Program-made: the position numbers and the translations under genes | The notes under the pieces: model-generated | What the model was told of the DNA's origin: nothing | Seen by the model: the letters and a program-made list of their open reading frames with translations, nothing else | The model's database searches: none | From: Jaenimonas drosophilae | Taxonomy: Eukaryota > Euglenozoa > Kinetoplastea > Trypanosomatida > Trypanosomatidae | Assembly (NCBI GenBank): GCA_030849065.1 | Contig: JASAON010001311.1 | Coordinates: 1-11,672 of the forward strand | DNA length: 11,672 nt | Reading direction: 5' to 3' | Shown here: one piece after another, positions 1 through 7,210 of the stretch | Numbering within the stretch: the first letter of the stretch is position 1 | How the letters are laid out: every line of letters begins with the position of its first letter

Positions 1-534
1 GAAGTTAAGGGATTCACCCTTGGAGGTTTCGAATAGCAGAAACAAAACGGGGTAGAAGGAACATAGTTCCACGAGGTTGTTCTTGAGAAAGCCACCCACA
101 ACGTCCATGGCTACATCGCCCACCGCCTCACTGACCACCTCAGGAACAATGAGGTGGGGAAAAGTATGGCGGATGGCCTGAAGCACATCCGTGACCTGCC
201 TCACCGACCGATAGACAGTGTATTGCCTTGATGGGAACGTAGAGACGAAGCGTATCTCGTGGATATCGTGGTCACCGCCGGCCAATGTGCACAGAATCGT
301 GAAGGATTCCAAGATATCCTTCCGAGGTCCTCGTTGAGGGCGCCACATCTCCATCAAAGACGTGAAGGGAATGTATAACAGATGCGGGCGCGGAGCACGA
401 AGGGTAGACACCGGCACCGAAATTGGGCCTGCAACGGGGTTGAGCAACGTTGACGTTGGATCGAAGGCCAGCAAGTTGCTCGGCGTCCATGCGCAGTCAA
501 CAATGCTCTGACAGTTTACTGCGATGTTCTGCAT
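1..534 (-). CDS. Partial gene, possible PX-domain (phosphoinositide-binding) protein, N-terminal 178 codons
   Basis: I read an uninterrupted minus-strand frame from the ATG at 534-532 to the left edge; the same frame has an in-frame stop at 576-574, so the 5' end is inside the window and the 3' end is missing. Residues about 95-175 have a PX-like order: a strand ending in RQYTVYRSV, a helix VTDVLQAIRHTFP, a LIVPEV segment, and a C-terminal helix pair with FLKNNLVEL followed by FYPVLFLLFE. PX domains bind membrane phosphoinositides in sorting nexins and related traffic proteins, but the basic residues that define lipid binding are not convincing here, so the family call is tentative. Residues 1-95 are not recognised. 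The start is the first in-frame ATG after the predicted splice acceptor (AG at 574-573). An out-of-frame ATG at 568-566 comes first, which leaves either an upstream ORF or a frameshift open. The reading frame itself is more certain than the product. Confidence 0.6.
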   Translation of the reverse strand, partial: MQNIAVNCQSIVDCAWTPSNLLAFDPTSTLLNPVAGPISVPVSTLRAPRPHLLYIPFTSLMEMWRPQRGPRKDILESFTILCTLAGGDHDIHEIRFVSTFPSRQYTVYRSVRQVTDVLQAIRHTFPHLIVPEVVSEAVGDVAMDVVGGFLKNNLVELCSFYPVLFLLFETSKGESLNF

Positions 535-568
535 CGGGAAACGGGTCGTCCAATGAAGATTGTCGCAT
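497..568 (-). other. Short upstream ORF (23 codons) overlapping the start of the left-edge gene
   Basis: The first ATG after the predicted splice acceptor at 574-573 lies at 568-566. It opens a 23-codon frame beginning MRQSSLDDPFPD and ending at TGA 499-497, in a different frame from the main gene, whose ATG is at 534-532. If translated it would terminate about 35 bases past the main start, so it would force leaky scanning or re-initiation. The acidic, hydrophilic peptide could instead be the true N-terminus of the main protein if a base was lost or gained between about 535 and 500. Confidence 0.35.
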
Positions 569-572
569 GTCG

Positions 573-632
573 CTTAGCAGGAGATGAGATGAAGAACGTT
601 GTACGCGAAGAAGAAATGAGATGAACAGAAGA
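573..632 (-). promoter_or_regulatory. Trans-splice acceptor for the left-edge gene
   Basis: The minus strand reads a long pyrimidine-rich run (about 632-577, broken by GCGTACAACG) followed by the first AG at 574-573. No other AG occurs from the start of the tract to this point. This matches the polypyrimidine-tract plus AG signal used for spliced-leader addition in kinetoplastids, and it would also set polyadenylation of the FIST gene upstream. Confidence 0.6.
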
Positions 633-779
633 TTCACGTGAACGCTAATGAGAGGCAACGAGAAGGCAGGCACACTGGTGTGACTGGGCTTCACACACAG
701 CAATTTCCAAGAACCTTATGGCGATACACGAGGAAGTTGTTACCTCCACTTCCGCTGCCTTGGTGAACAGTCTTCTCCC

Positions 780-2255
780 TCATTCCTTGCCTTGCAGAAA
801 GCAGTACGTGCTGGATCGAGGAAAGAGGCCAGTCACAGACCCAACCGTGGCGACAGGAGCGGAGCCAAAGATTCCTGCTGTGGCGCAGCTGCGACCGACA
901 CAGCGTTGAAGAATGCTGGGTGCGAACATGGTGTTGGAGTTACCCAGGTTGAGGACGGGGATATCAGGCTGCACCAGCGCATTTAGGCCCCAGTGCGAGA
1001 AGTGCAGGGCGGCGGTGTTTGAGGCAACGATGCTCTTTCTGGCCTCACGGGCTACAGAAATATCTTTGCGTACACCGATGGGGTTCAACACCTTCTCCCC
1101 CTCAATGAGCTGCGCGGCTGCCGTCTCTCCATCAAGCTCAGCATCATCCACAACGAAGTTAAGGGTATCTCCTGTTTTTAGGCTTACTCCAGGGGGGAGG
1201 CTGCATCGAAGGACACCCTCCTCAGGATAGCCAGAAAACGCAACGGGAATGACCATCTCCTCATGTGCTACACCCAAGAACACCTTCGACACCTTGTCCT
1301 TCATGTCATCAGAGGTGTAGAGGTCACGGATCACTGTGGTTGCTGGACTTCCGTTGATGCTTTCAATGGTGTACACAAGGTCCTCGCTGACTGAGATCTT
1401 GTCAATGCGGCCGGTGCCGATGCTGATGGAGGGAACGACGCTCAGTGACTTTGCCTGCAGCAGGTTACTGCGAAGAACGGTGGCAACCGCACTTCCCTTG
1501 AAGATGCGGTCATTGATGAAGAACATGGAGTCATTCAAATCCTTCGATTCCGCATCATCCACAGAAGAATCAGCATCTTCCATCGACAGTGATGGGTACA
1601 GTCCGCCAATGAGTGGGCACGTTGGGGCCAGTCGAGACGCCAACGTTTGAATGTGAGTAGAAAGCAATTGATTGTACTGCAGGGCCAGCTTGGTGTCGAG
1701 AGAGGCCACACACAGGACGGGAGGCGGGCGTGATGACTGGTGGAGGTCCTCAGCCTCAGGGATGGCATCGAAGGTGAAGACATCACTCTCCAAATCTGGG
1801 ATGCATCCCAGCATGACCTGAATGTAGCCCCCACCGAGCCGTTGTTGGCAGACCGCCCCACCAAGGAGGTGCAGCTGGTTGGGCTCCACCGCTGAGGGGC
1901 TGAGCTGGTTCGCCTTGCAGAGGTTAAACCACACGACCTCTGGTGCATCCAACATGGCAGAGAAATCAACGCTGATGTTGACGTAGCAAAAGTTGGGTGG
2001 ACGGGGAAGCGCAGCGGCAGCAATGTCAAAGGCCTCCGCTGCTGCAATTCGTGGACGGTGATCGGCACTGGCGCCACACGAGAAGACCACTTTCCTCGAG
2101 TCCACGACCGCCTCCTTCTCCAGCTGTGTTTGCTCGGCATGGCGGATCAGCTCACGAATGGACTCTGGGTCACCTGGGACATCCGATTGAAGACGACGGG
2201 AGCCCCCCACAGCACACGCAATGATGTGCCGCTTCGGAAGCCAACGTCGAAGCAT
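780..2255 (-). CDS. FIST-domain protein (FIST_N plus FIST_C), probable organelle-targeted
   Basis: The protein has 491 residues counted from the ATG at 2255-2253. Residues about 55-265 resemble FIST_N: an opening strand VVFSCGAS, a YVNISVDFS strand, the PLIGGLYPS turn at 214-222, and IFKGSAVATVLRSN at 251-264. Residues about 275-480 resemble FIST_C: VYTIESINGSPATTVIRDLY near 294-313, then a C-terminal AGIFGSAPVAT with SSTYCF, where the family usually has its conserved GxxxxGE-type turn. FIST domains are predicted small-ligand sensory modules, found in bacterial signalling proteins and in eukaryotic FBXO22; no F-box is visible here. An acidic insert (225-241) follows the GGLYPS turn. The first 25 residues, MLRRWLPKRHIIACAV onward, are basic and lack acidic residues until D25, so a mitochondrial presequence is plausible. 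A longer frame from 2393 exists, but the pyrimidine tract and AG at 2270-2269 lie inside it, so I reject those 46 codons. Confidence 0.8.
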   Translation of the reverse strand: MLRRWLPKRHIIACAVGGSRRLQSDVPGDPESIRELIRHAEQTQLEKEAVVDSRKVVFSCGASADHRPRIAAAEAFDIAAAALPRPPNFCYVNISVDFSAMLDAPEVVWFNLCKANQLSPSAVEPNQLHLLGGAVCQQRLGGGYIQVMLGCIPDLESDVFTFDAIPEAEDLHQSSRPPPVLCVASLDTKLALQYNQLLSTHIQTLASRLAPTCPLIGGLYPSLSMEDADSSVDDAESKDLNDSMFFINDRIFKGSAVATVLRSNLLQAKSLSVVPSISIGTGRIDKISVSEDLVYTIESINGSPATTVIRDLYTSDDMKDKVSKVFLGVAHEEMVIPVAFSGYPEEGVLRCSLPPGVSLKTGDTLNFVVDDAELDGETAAAQLIEGEKVLNPIGVRKDISVAREARKSIVASNTAALHFSHWGLNALVQPDIPVLNLGNSNTMFAPSILQRCVGRSCATAGIFGSAPVATVGSVTGLFPRSSTYCFLQGKE

Positions 2256-2268
2256 TTCTTGACTACAG

Positions 2269-2318
2269 CTAACGTGAGTGTTGCGTGAGGCACAAACAAA
2301 AAGGGAGAAACAAAAAAG
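2269..2318 (-). promoter_or_regulatory. Trans-splice acceptor for the FIST gene
   Basis: A strong pyrimidine tract (complement of 2291-2318, T-rich with few purines) is followed about 20 bases later by the first AG at 2270-2269. A second AG is at 2264-2263. The leader would be about 13 bases before the ATG at 2255. The site lies inside the longest reading frame, which is why the downstream start was chosen. Confidence 0.7.
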
Positions 2319-2542
2319 ATGCATCATACACAGTAAATGGAAATGGTGCATCTCGGAGAGCGGAAACACGCCGCCACGCTCACAGCCACCCACAGTCGCA
2401 TTTCAGGCAGTCTCGGAGAACATCGGCAAAAAGCATTGTTGTCTTTTTGAACCAGACGAAAGCAACATACATGTCAGTCCATACTTCTGCATGCTCTCCT
2501 CCACATGTCGCCTCAAAAGATGTACATCATATCAGTTCAGAC

Positions 2543-4072
2543 CTATCGCGGAATCAATTGTCTGGCAACGTCGGAGACGAACTTGTTCCCCTCCACCACG
2601 GTGGTGTTGTACTTTGATTTCCCTCCATCGGTGATCGCGGCGTGCTCCACGACCGTCATGGCGGATTGAGTAATGAAGAGCGTATTGGACGCACTCTTTT
2701 CCGTGTCTCCGACAGACACGTTGTCTAGAAGTTGTTTGAGGTTTTGCTGGAGCAACTGATTCTCCTTTTCTAGGTGATGGCGCTCTTGTGCAATGGCGGC
2801 ATTGTCCAGCACAACCTTGTTGTGCTTCGTCCAAAACCTCTCCAAAAACTGCCAATCTGCGGCGGCGGCAGGTCCAATAGGAACATTTTCGTCCGTTTGG
2901 AGTGCTCCAGGTTCACTAGCGGCAATGCGGCGACGGGTTTCATCCTCAATCTCGGCAGGGGAACAGTGAGCCTCAAATGACAGCACCTGTTCACGCTCCG
3001 TCTCCAGCCCTTTACAGAGCTCAACCAACCGTAGAATGCGCTCCGCCTTCTTTGCGGTAGCCTCCAAGGAATCCTCGCTGGCGTTGGCATTCTTCAGCAA
3101 ATCGGCAAGCTCGCGGGCTTGACGCTGGCGCCAGGTATCCATCTTGCGCTTCAGCTGCTTGAGATGCTTAAAGGTGGCATCTCGTTCTGCCTGGATGGCA
3201 GCATTGCGCTTTTCCCACTCTAGGGCATTACGCGCCAGATTGGTTCTCCAGGAGGTAACGCTTTCATGCAGCTTGTCAATCTTCTTCAGCTGCGCTGCTA
3301 TCCGCTCCGTCGTTTCCTGGTCCTCCTTGGACTTATCCATGTAGTCCTTCATGTTCACCTGGGCCGTAGCCATGAACTCCTTGTAGCGTGAATCGAGTTC
3401 GGAGCGAATGGACTCACTCACCTTGGTTAAGTCAGCCTCCATCTGCTTCTTCTCTTCGTCCATCTTTTCAAGGGCGGTTTCGTGTGTTTCAGAAGTTTCC
3501 TCCTGCAGCATGCGCTCCAGCATCTCCGCCTCTGCGGCCATATTTTGCAGAATAAGACGGAGGTCGGCCATCTCAATCTCATGGTTGCGCTCGATCTCTG
3601 AGCGTTCCTTCTCAAAGTCTCCCTTCATCTCGAGCAGATCATCCTCAAACTCCTTCTCCAGCTCTGCCGTGCGGCGGTTTTGGAGCTCAATCAGCGAATC
3701 CACAACCTCCATGTGAGCACGGAAGGCGTGACGGTACTGGCCTTCTGCCTCATCCAAATCGGAGAAGAGCATGGATACTAGCGCATTCTTCTTGTCTAGT
3801 GCCGACTCAAACGTACGTCTAACCACCTCGATGTCGGCAATGAGTTCCTTCTGCTTACATTCACGAAGGAAGGAGATCCACCGCGCTTCAATTGCGGTGC
3901 GCGCGGTGGAGGCCATCTTCTTCTCCTCCTCCACAATCTCATGGAGTCGTGCCTGCAGCATCGTCAGCTGCCGACGACGCTTTTCCGCCTCTTCAGCACG
4001 AAGACGCTCCATCGTGGCGGGGTCGAGGACCTTCTTCTTGCGGCCCCGCCCCTTCCCTTTCTTGGGTGGCAT
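2543..4072 (-). CDS. DRC2: Dynein regulatory complex subunit 2 (CCDC65 / NYD-SP28 family; trypanosome CMF70)
   Basis: This is a 509-residue, almost wholly coiled-coil protein, close to the roughly 480-residue length of the vertebrate protein. The nexin-dynein regulatory complex links neighbouring outer doublets of the 9+2 axoneme and controls dynein; DRC2 pairs with DRC1 as its base-plate coiled coil. Family hallmarks are visible in order: a lysine/glycine-rich N-terminus (1-14); RWISFLRECKQKELIADIE (64-82), matching the family pattern of a tryptophan then LRE and ELxxDIE; DLDEAEGQYRHAFRAH (105-120); the ERILRLVELCKGLETE segment in the second half; FWTKHNKVVLDN (413-424); LKQLLDNVSV (445-454); and a C-terminal YNTTVVEGNKFVSD. 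The ATG at 4072 is the first after the predicted splice acceptor and gives the conserved basic N-terminus. Its presence shows that the organism builds a motile flagellum. No damage is seen. Confidence 0.93.
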   Translation of the reverse strand: MPPKKGKGRGRKKKVLDPATMERLRAEEAEKRRRQLTMLQARLHEIVEEEKKMASTARTAIEARWISFLRECKQKELIADIEVVRRTFESALDKKNALVSMLFSDLDEAEGQYRHAFRAHMEVVDSLIELQNRRTAELEKEFEDDLLEMKGDFEKERSEIERNHEIEMADLRLILQNMAAEAEMLERMLQEETSETHETALEKMDEEKKQMEADLTKVSESIRSELDSRYKEFMATAQVNMKDYMDKSKEDQETTERIAAQLKKIDKLHESVTSWRTNLARNALEWEKRNAAIQAERDATFKHLKQLKRKMDTWRQRQARELADLLKNANASEDSLEATAKKAERILRLVELCKGLETEREQVLSFEAHCSPAEIEDETRRRIAASEPGALQTDENVPIGPAAAADWQFLERFWTKHNKVVLDNAAIAQERHHLEKENQLLQQNLKQLLDNVSVGDTEKSASNTLFITQSAMTVVEHAAITDGGKSKYNTTVVEGNKFVSDVARQLIPR

Positions 4073-4091
4073 TTCCTGCTCTGGTGGTAAA

Positions 4092-4124
4092 CTAGCGTTG
4101 AAACAAGAACAAGAAAAAAAAGGG
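4092..4124 (-). promoter_or_regulatory. Trans-splice acceptor for DRC2
   Basis: The minus strand carries CCC followed by eight Ts and further T/C-rich sequence (4124-4101). The first AG then falls at 4093-4092, about 19 bases before the DRC2 ATG. Two more AGs nearer the ATG could serve as alternates. The A-run visible on the plus strand is simply the complement of this tract. Confidence 0.7.
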
Positions 4125-4358
4125 ATTCACAAAGTTGATCAAGAATACTCAGCACGTGTATAACCTAGACCCACATGAACAGTGTGCATCTTCTTTGGTG
4201 CTTGTCCAGCTCGTTATCACCATCATCACGTCTTTCTCAACAACAACCTAATGTGACCGAGCATACAAAAAAACAGCGCGTTCGTACCACTCGCCAAAAC
4301 CGGACAGCAACTACTCAGATTGGCGGCATCTGTACAGCAGCTATCCCTACATCCCTTT

Positions 4359-7058
4359 TTACTTCTTCTTCTTCCGTCTCTTCTGAATATCCTTCTCCAG
4401 TTTGGCCAGCTCCACATGTCGGTTATGCTGCTCCAAGCATCGAACTACTTGATTGATCACACCATCCTTCACCGCTGCCCCGTGAATCTTCAACATATCC
4501 TGGAAGATGGAGAGAGTTGTGCTCCAATCATGTTTCGCTGTGGCGTTAATCGCCAAAGTGAACATACTCGCAGAAGGACGGCTGTACTTCCTACGGAGTT
4601 CATCGAACACCGCAGATGCCTCCTGATGCAGATCGTGCTTACCCAGAAGTGACAACTGCACCAAGTATGTATTCGGGTCTCGCAGATTTGGACTAATGTC
4701 GTTGAAGAAATCAACGGCTTCCTTCCAGGTGTCTGATCGGCTGAGGCTACTGAGTACCGTATTCACAGTGGTGGCATTCGGTGTCACTTCCCGCTCTTTC
4801 ATGAGTTGGTAAATGATTTGAACAGCTTCAGGGCTCTCCACGGCAGCGCTGAGGCCGCAATTGTACAGTAGTGTAGTGGAGGCATCCGTAGTTCCCAACT
4901 TGGGCTGTGATTGCAGCATCTCCAACGCACTAGGCCAGTTCTTCTCCTTAGCGAAGGACAGCATCTTCTCCGTCAAGGCAGCTGCATCCACCTCTGCGGC
5001 ACGAACCTCTGCAGAGGCAATGGTACTTGACGCCGTACTTCCAGTCGGGACAAACTGAATATCCTTCAACATGACGGAATTCAGTGGCTCCCGATTGAGG
5101 TTTCGCAGTGCCTCATTGATGAAGGCCACTCCTCGTGGCAGTGCGCTGACGATTGGGATGTGTTTGCTGTACACATCTGATAGTTGGGCTATTTCCTCAA
5201 ACATGTTGAGCTCGTACAGTGAAGGAAGAATTTTTCCAAGAGAATGCCGCGAGAAGGGAAGTCCACGAATCATCACGGCCATCGCCATCTTATGCCCTTC
5301 TACTGTCCCTAGCTTTCTGGCCGCAGTGATAGCCGTGGCTGCATGCATCGGCCGGATCCCAATGATGCCCTCTTGGCGCTCAATCTCGTCAAATGCCCGC
5401 ATGGGGTCCTCCCCAGTTGCCACTTTGAGGAGAATGGCGTGTAGTACAGACGGATCCTCGATGCTAAGCCCTTGCTTTTCCATGTCAGCAAGGATCTTGG
5501 CCGTAGAGTCTGGCGTAGATCTCACAATCAGTTCAGCATAAACGCGCTCATCGGCATCTCCAGATGACGTCAGTTGCATCAAAGCGGAGCGTCGCGTTGC
5601 GCCGGTCTCAGCTTGCGCCATGGCGAACCGGAGTTCTTTGCTTGTACTCTCCGATCCCTTGATGCTCTGGGTAACGAAGGAAATAACCTCTTTTCTTACA
5701 TCCTCGCTGACTGACCGTGGAAGGCTCCGCAGCAAGCGGATGTAGAGGTGGCCTGTCTTGTCCTGAATACGCGAACGAGTAGACTGAATTAGCTCAATCG
5801 CATGCTCCCACTTTCCCTGGCGCATGTTTAAGGCAACTGCTGAGCTGGCAAAAGCGGGGTGGTACCGGCTGCTGTCAGTGGGGGGTAGGCTATCGTAAAC
5901 CTCTAAAAACGCGTCACCCCGAAGAAGTCTCAGTTTCACCTTCGCAATGACAGGTTGGGGAACTTTGCATCCCTGAAGTACACTCAAGAAAGCAGCTGTC
6001 TGTTCGGCGGAATCAATTGGGGGAAGCCTTCGGATCTTGATGCAAATGAAAATTGCGGCAAGACTCACCATGGAAGGTGTGGATGCTCTGTCCTGAGTGA
6101 GCAACTCGAAGTTACGCAACGCGTCGATCACAGTTTCTGAACGATACACCTCTTGCAAAGCAGAAGTTATTCCATCATCTGACTTTCTTACGTGTACTGT
6201 CCTCTGTTTCACCCACTCGTTTCCAAGGGAGCGGTGTTCCTCATCTCGCAGTGCCTGAAGTCGGCGCTGTTCTGCCTCCTGTTGCCGTTGCTTAATACGT
6301 TCGATCTCCTTTTCTCGCTGAAGCTCCCATGAGTCCACCGAGATAGTAGTGGCCGCCGGCGTCTGCAACTTCTCTTGAAACATTGTTGTGCCAGACCCTA
6401 CCGAAAGAGAGCTTGGGGTAGCGGATGGAATGGTGACTTTAGGGGTTAGGCGCGGTGCTGCTTCAGCAACATGCACTTGTTGGGAGATGACGTGCTGCTC
6501 TGAAATTTTTGATTCCTTTGGAACAAGGTTCAGCTCAAAGAGAGGCTTATCTTCTAGCACCAGATCATCCAACGAGGGGGACTGTGGTTCAGCAGCATCA
6601 TCGCTCGTTTGATCTGCAGTCGGGCTATCGGCAGAGCTCGCTGGTGTGGCATCCACAACGCCATGAGTCGGTACATTAATCTGTGTTTTCGGAGAGAAAA
6701 AGCTTTCACGCGCCGTGGCTGCACTCTCTTTCTTTGCATCGTCGTCACTATGAATAGGTTGATTCAGTTTGGGAATGCTAATGAGTGGTACCTTCTTCAA
6801 GACGGTATTGTAGGCGGTCTGTCGGTGCGGCTTCTGAGTTGTCGTCGGCTTCTGCGTTGCCAGAAACTCAGCGACACGATAAGAAACACTTCCAAGTGAT
6901 CCCCCACGCTTCTTACTCTGGTTTTGGATTCTCTTCAGCTGCATAGCGTATTGCTTCCCACTGTTGTCAAGTGGCAATACTGCACCGACCTTCTGAGCAG
7001 ACTGAAACAACACATTGGCAGCTGCAGCAAAATTTGAGGACGGACCTTTTGGTGGCAT
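4359..7058 (-). CDS. Pentatricopeptide-repeat (PPR) protein, probably mitochondrial
   Basis: The protein has 899 residues from the ATG at 7058-7056. PPR proteins are helical-repeat RNA binders that act in organellar RNA processing, stability and translation, and kinetoplastids have many in the mitochondrion and mitoribosome. The C-terminal quarter (about 693-865) contains five consecutive 34-36-residue helix pairs, for example TTLLYNCGLSAAVESPEAV followed by IIYQLMKEREVTPN, then ATTVNTVLSSLSRS, NTYLVQLSLLGK and SMFTLAINATAK units. A more degenerate helix pair occurs near 400-440, and helical-repeat sequence probably fills 330-690. Residues 100-240 are low-complexity and Ser/Thr/Pro/Asp-rich. 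Residues 244-277 form a charged coiled coil (ELQREKEIERIKQRQQEAEQ). The tail ends in KRRKKKK. The N-terminus MPPKGPSSNFAAAANVLF has no acidic residue before D31 and could be an import signal. The frame extends 35 codons upstream, but that part crosses the splice-acceptor tract. An out-of-frame ATG at 7072 precedes the chosen start. Confidence 0.82.
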   Translation of the reverse strand: MPPKGPSSNFAAAANVLFQSAQKVGAVLPLDNSGKQYAMQLKRIQNQSKKRGGSLGSVSYRVAEFLATQKPTTTQKPHRQTAYNTVLKKVPLISIPKLNQPIHSDDDAKKESAATARESFFSPKTQINVPTHGVVDATPASSADSPTADQTSDDAAEPQSPSLDDLVLEDKPLFELNLVPKESKISEQHVISQQVHVAEAAPRLTPKVTIPSATPSSLSVGSGTTMFQEKLQTPAATTISVDSWELQREKEIERIKQRQQEAEQRRLQALRDEEHRSLGNEWVKQRTVHVRKSDDGITSALQEVYRSETVIDALRNFELLTQDRASTPSMVSLAAIFICIKIRRLPPIDSAEQTAAFLSVLQGCKVPQPVIAKVKLRLLRGDAFLEVYDSLPPTDSSRYHPAFASSAVALNMRQGKWEHAIELIQSTRSRIQDKTGHLYIRLLRSLPRSVSEDVRKEVISFVTQSIKGSESTSKELRFAMAQAETGATRRSALMQLTSSGDADERVYAELIVRSTPDSTAKILADMEKQGLSIEDPSVLHAILLKVATGEDPMRAFDEIERQEGIIGIRPMHAATAITAARKLGTVEGHKMAMAVMIRGLPFSRHSLGKILPSLYELNMFEEIAQLSDVYSKHIPIVSALPRGVAFINEALRNLNREPLNSVMLKDIQFVPTGSTASSTIASAEVRAAEVDAAALTEKMLSFAKEKNWPSALEMLQSQPKLGTTDASTTLLYNCGLSAAVESPEAVQIIYQLMKEREVTPNATTVNTVLSSLSRSDTWKEAVDFFNDISPNLRDPNTYLVQLSLLGKHDLHQEASAVFDELRRKYSRPSASMFTLAINATAKHDWSTTLSIFQDMLKIHGAAVKDGVINQVVRCLEQHNRHVELAKLEKDIQKRRKKKK

Positions 7059-7072
7059 TGTCCACAATGCAT
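6935..7072 (-). other. Overlapping upstream ORF at the PPR gene start
   Basis: After the predicted splice acceptor (AG at 7080-7079, or 7077-7076) the first ATG is at 7072-7070, fourteen bases before the PPR start and in another frame. It runs 45 codons to TGA at 6937-6935, overlapping the PPR coding sequence. The peptide (MHCGQCHQK onward) resembles nothing I know. It may be a translational brake bypassed by leaky scanning, or a non-coding coincidence. Confidence 0.3.
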
Positions 7073-7078
7073 TTACTA

Positions 7079-7118
7079 CTACGAGAGGTAGATGAAATAG
7101 AGTAGAGAAAATTGACCT
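7079..7118 (-). promoter_or_regulatory. Trans-splice acceptor for the PPR gene
   Basis: The complement of 7082-7114 is a T/C-rich stretch (CAATTTTCTCTACTCTATTT and on to CCTCTCG) ending in TAG with the AG at 7080-7079, followed by a second at 7077-7076. The chosen PPR start at 7058 lies about 20 bases downstream. The tract is purine-interrupted and somewhat weaker than those of DRC2 or ORC1. Confidence 0.55.
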
Positions 7119-7210
7119 TTTCACGTCATGAAGCCCATCAATCGGTGTCGAAACAATGACCACGTACGCACATTAATCGAGCCAGCAGTAAATGTGAGTC
7201 AACGGAGATG

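Noticed and set aside
272..490. 72-codon minus-strand frame starting MDAEQLAG
   Set aside because: It closes within the window and lies inside the longer frame 1-534, which stays open to the edge and has the better protein pattern.
1535..2140. 201-codon minus-strand frame
   Set aside because: It overlaps the FIST coding sequence in another frame, is Arg/Ser/Trp-rich without domain pattern, and has no acceptor upstream.
2256..2393. Signal peptide or membrane anchor on the FIST protein
   Set aside because: The hydrophobic leader is the translated pyrimidine tract upstream of the predicted splice site.
4101..4124. Poly-A tail of a retroposon or processed pseudogene
   Set aside because: The A-run on the plus strand is the complement of the DRC2 polypyrimidine tract; no target-site duplication or element body is present.
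3771..4163. 130-codon open frame on the plus strand
   Set aside because: It is the Ser/Arg-rich antisense shadow of the Glu/Lys-rich DRC2 coiled coil.
5071..5541. 156-codon open frame on the plus strand
   Set aside because: It is antisense to the PPR gene, has no splice tract of its own on the plus strand and no recognisable motifs.
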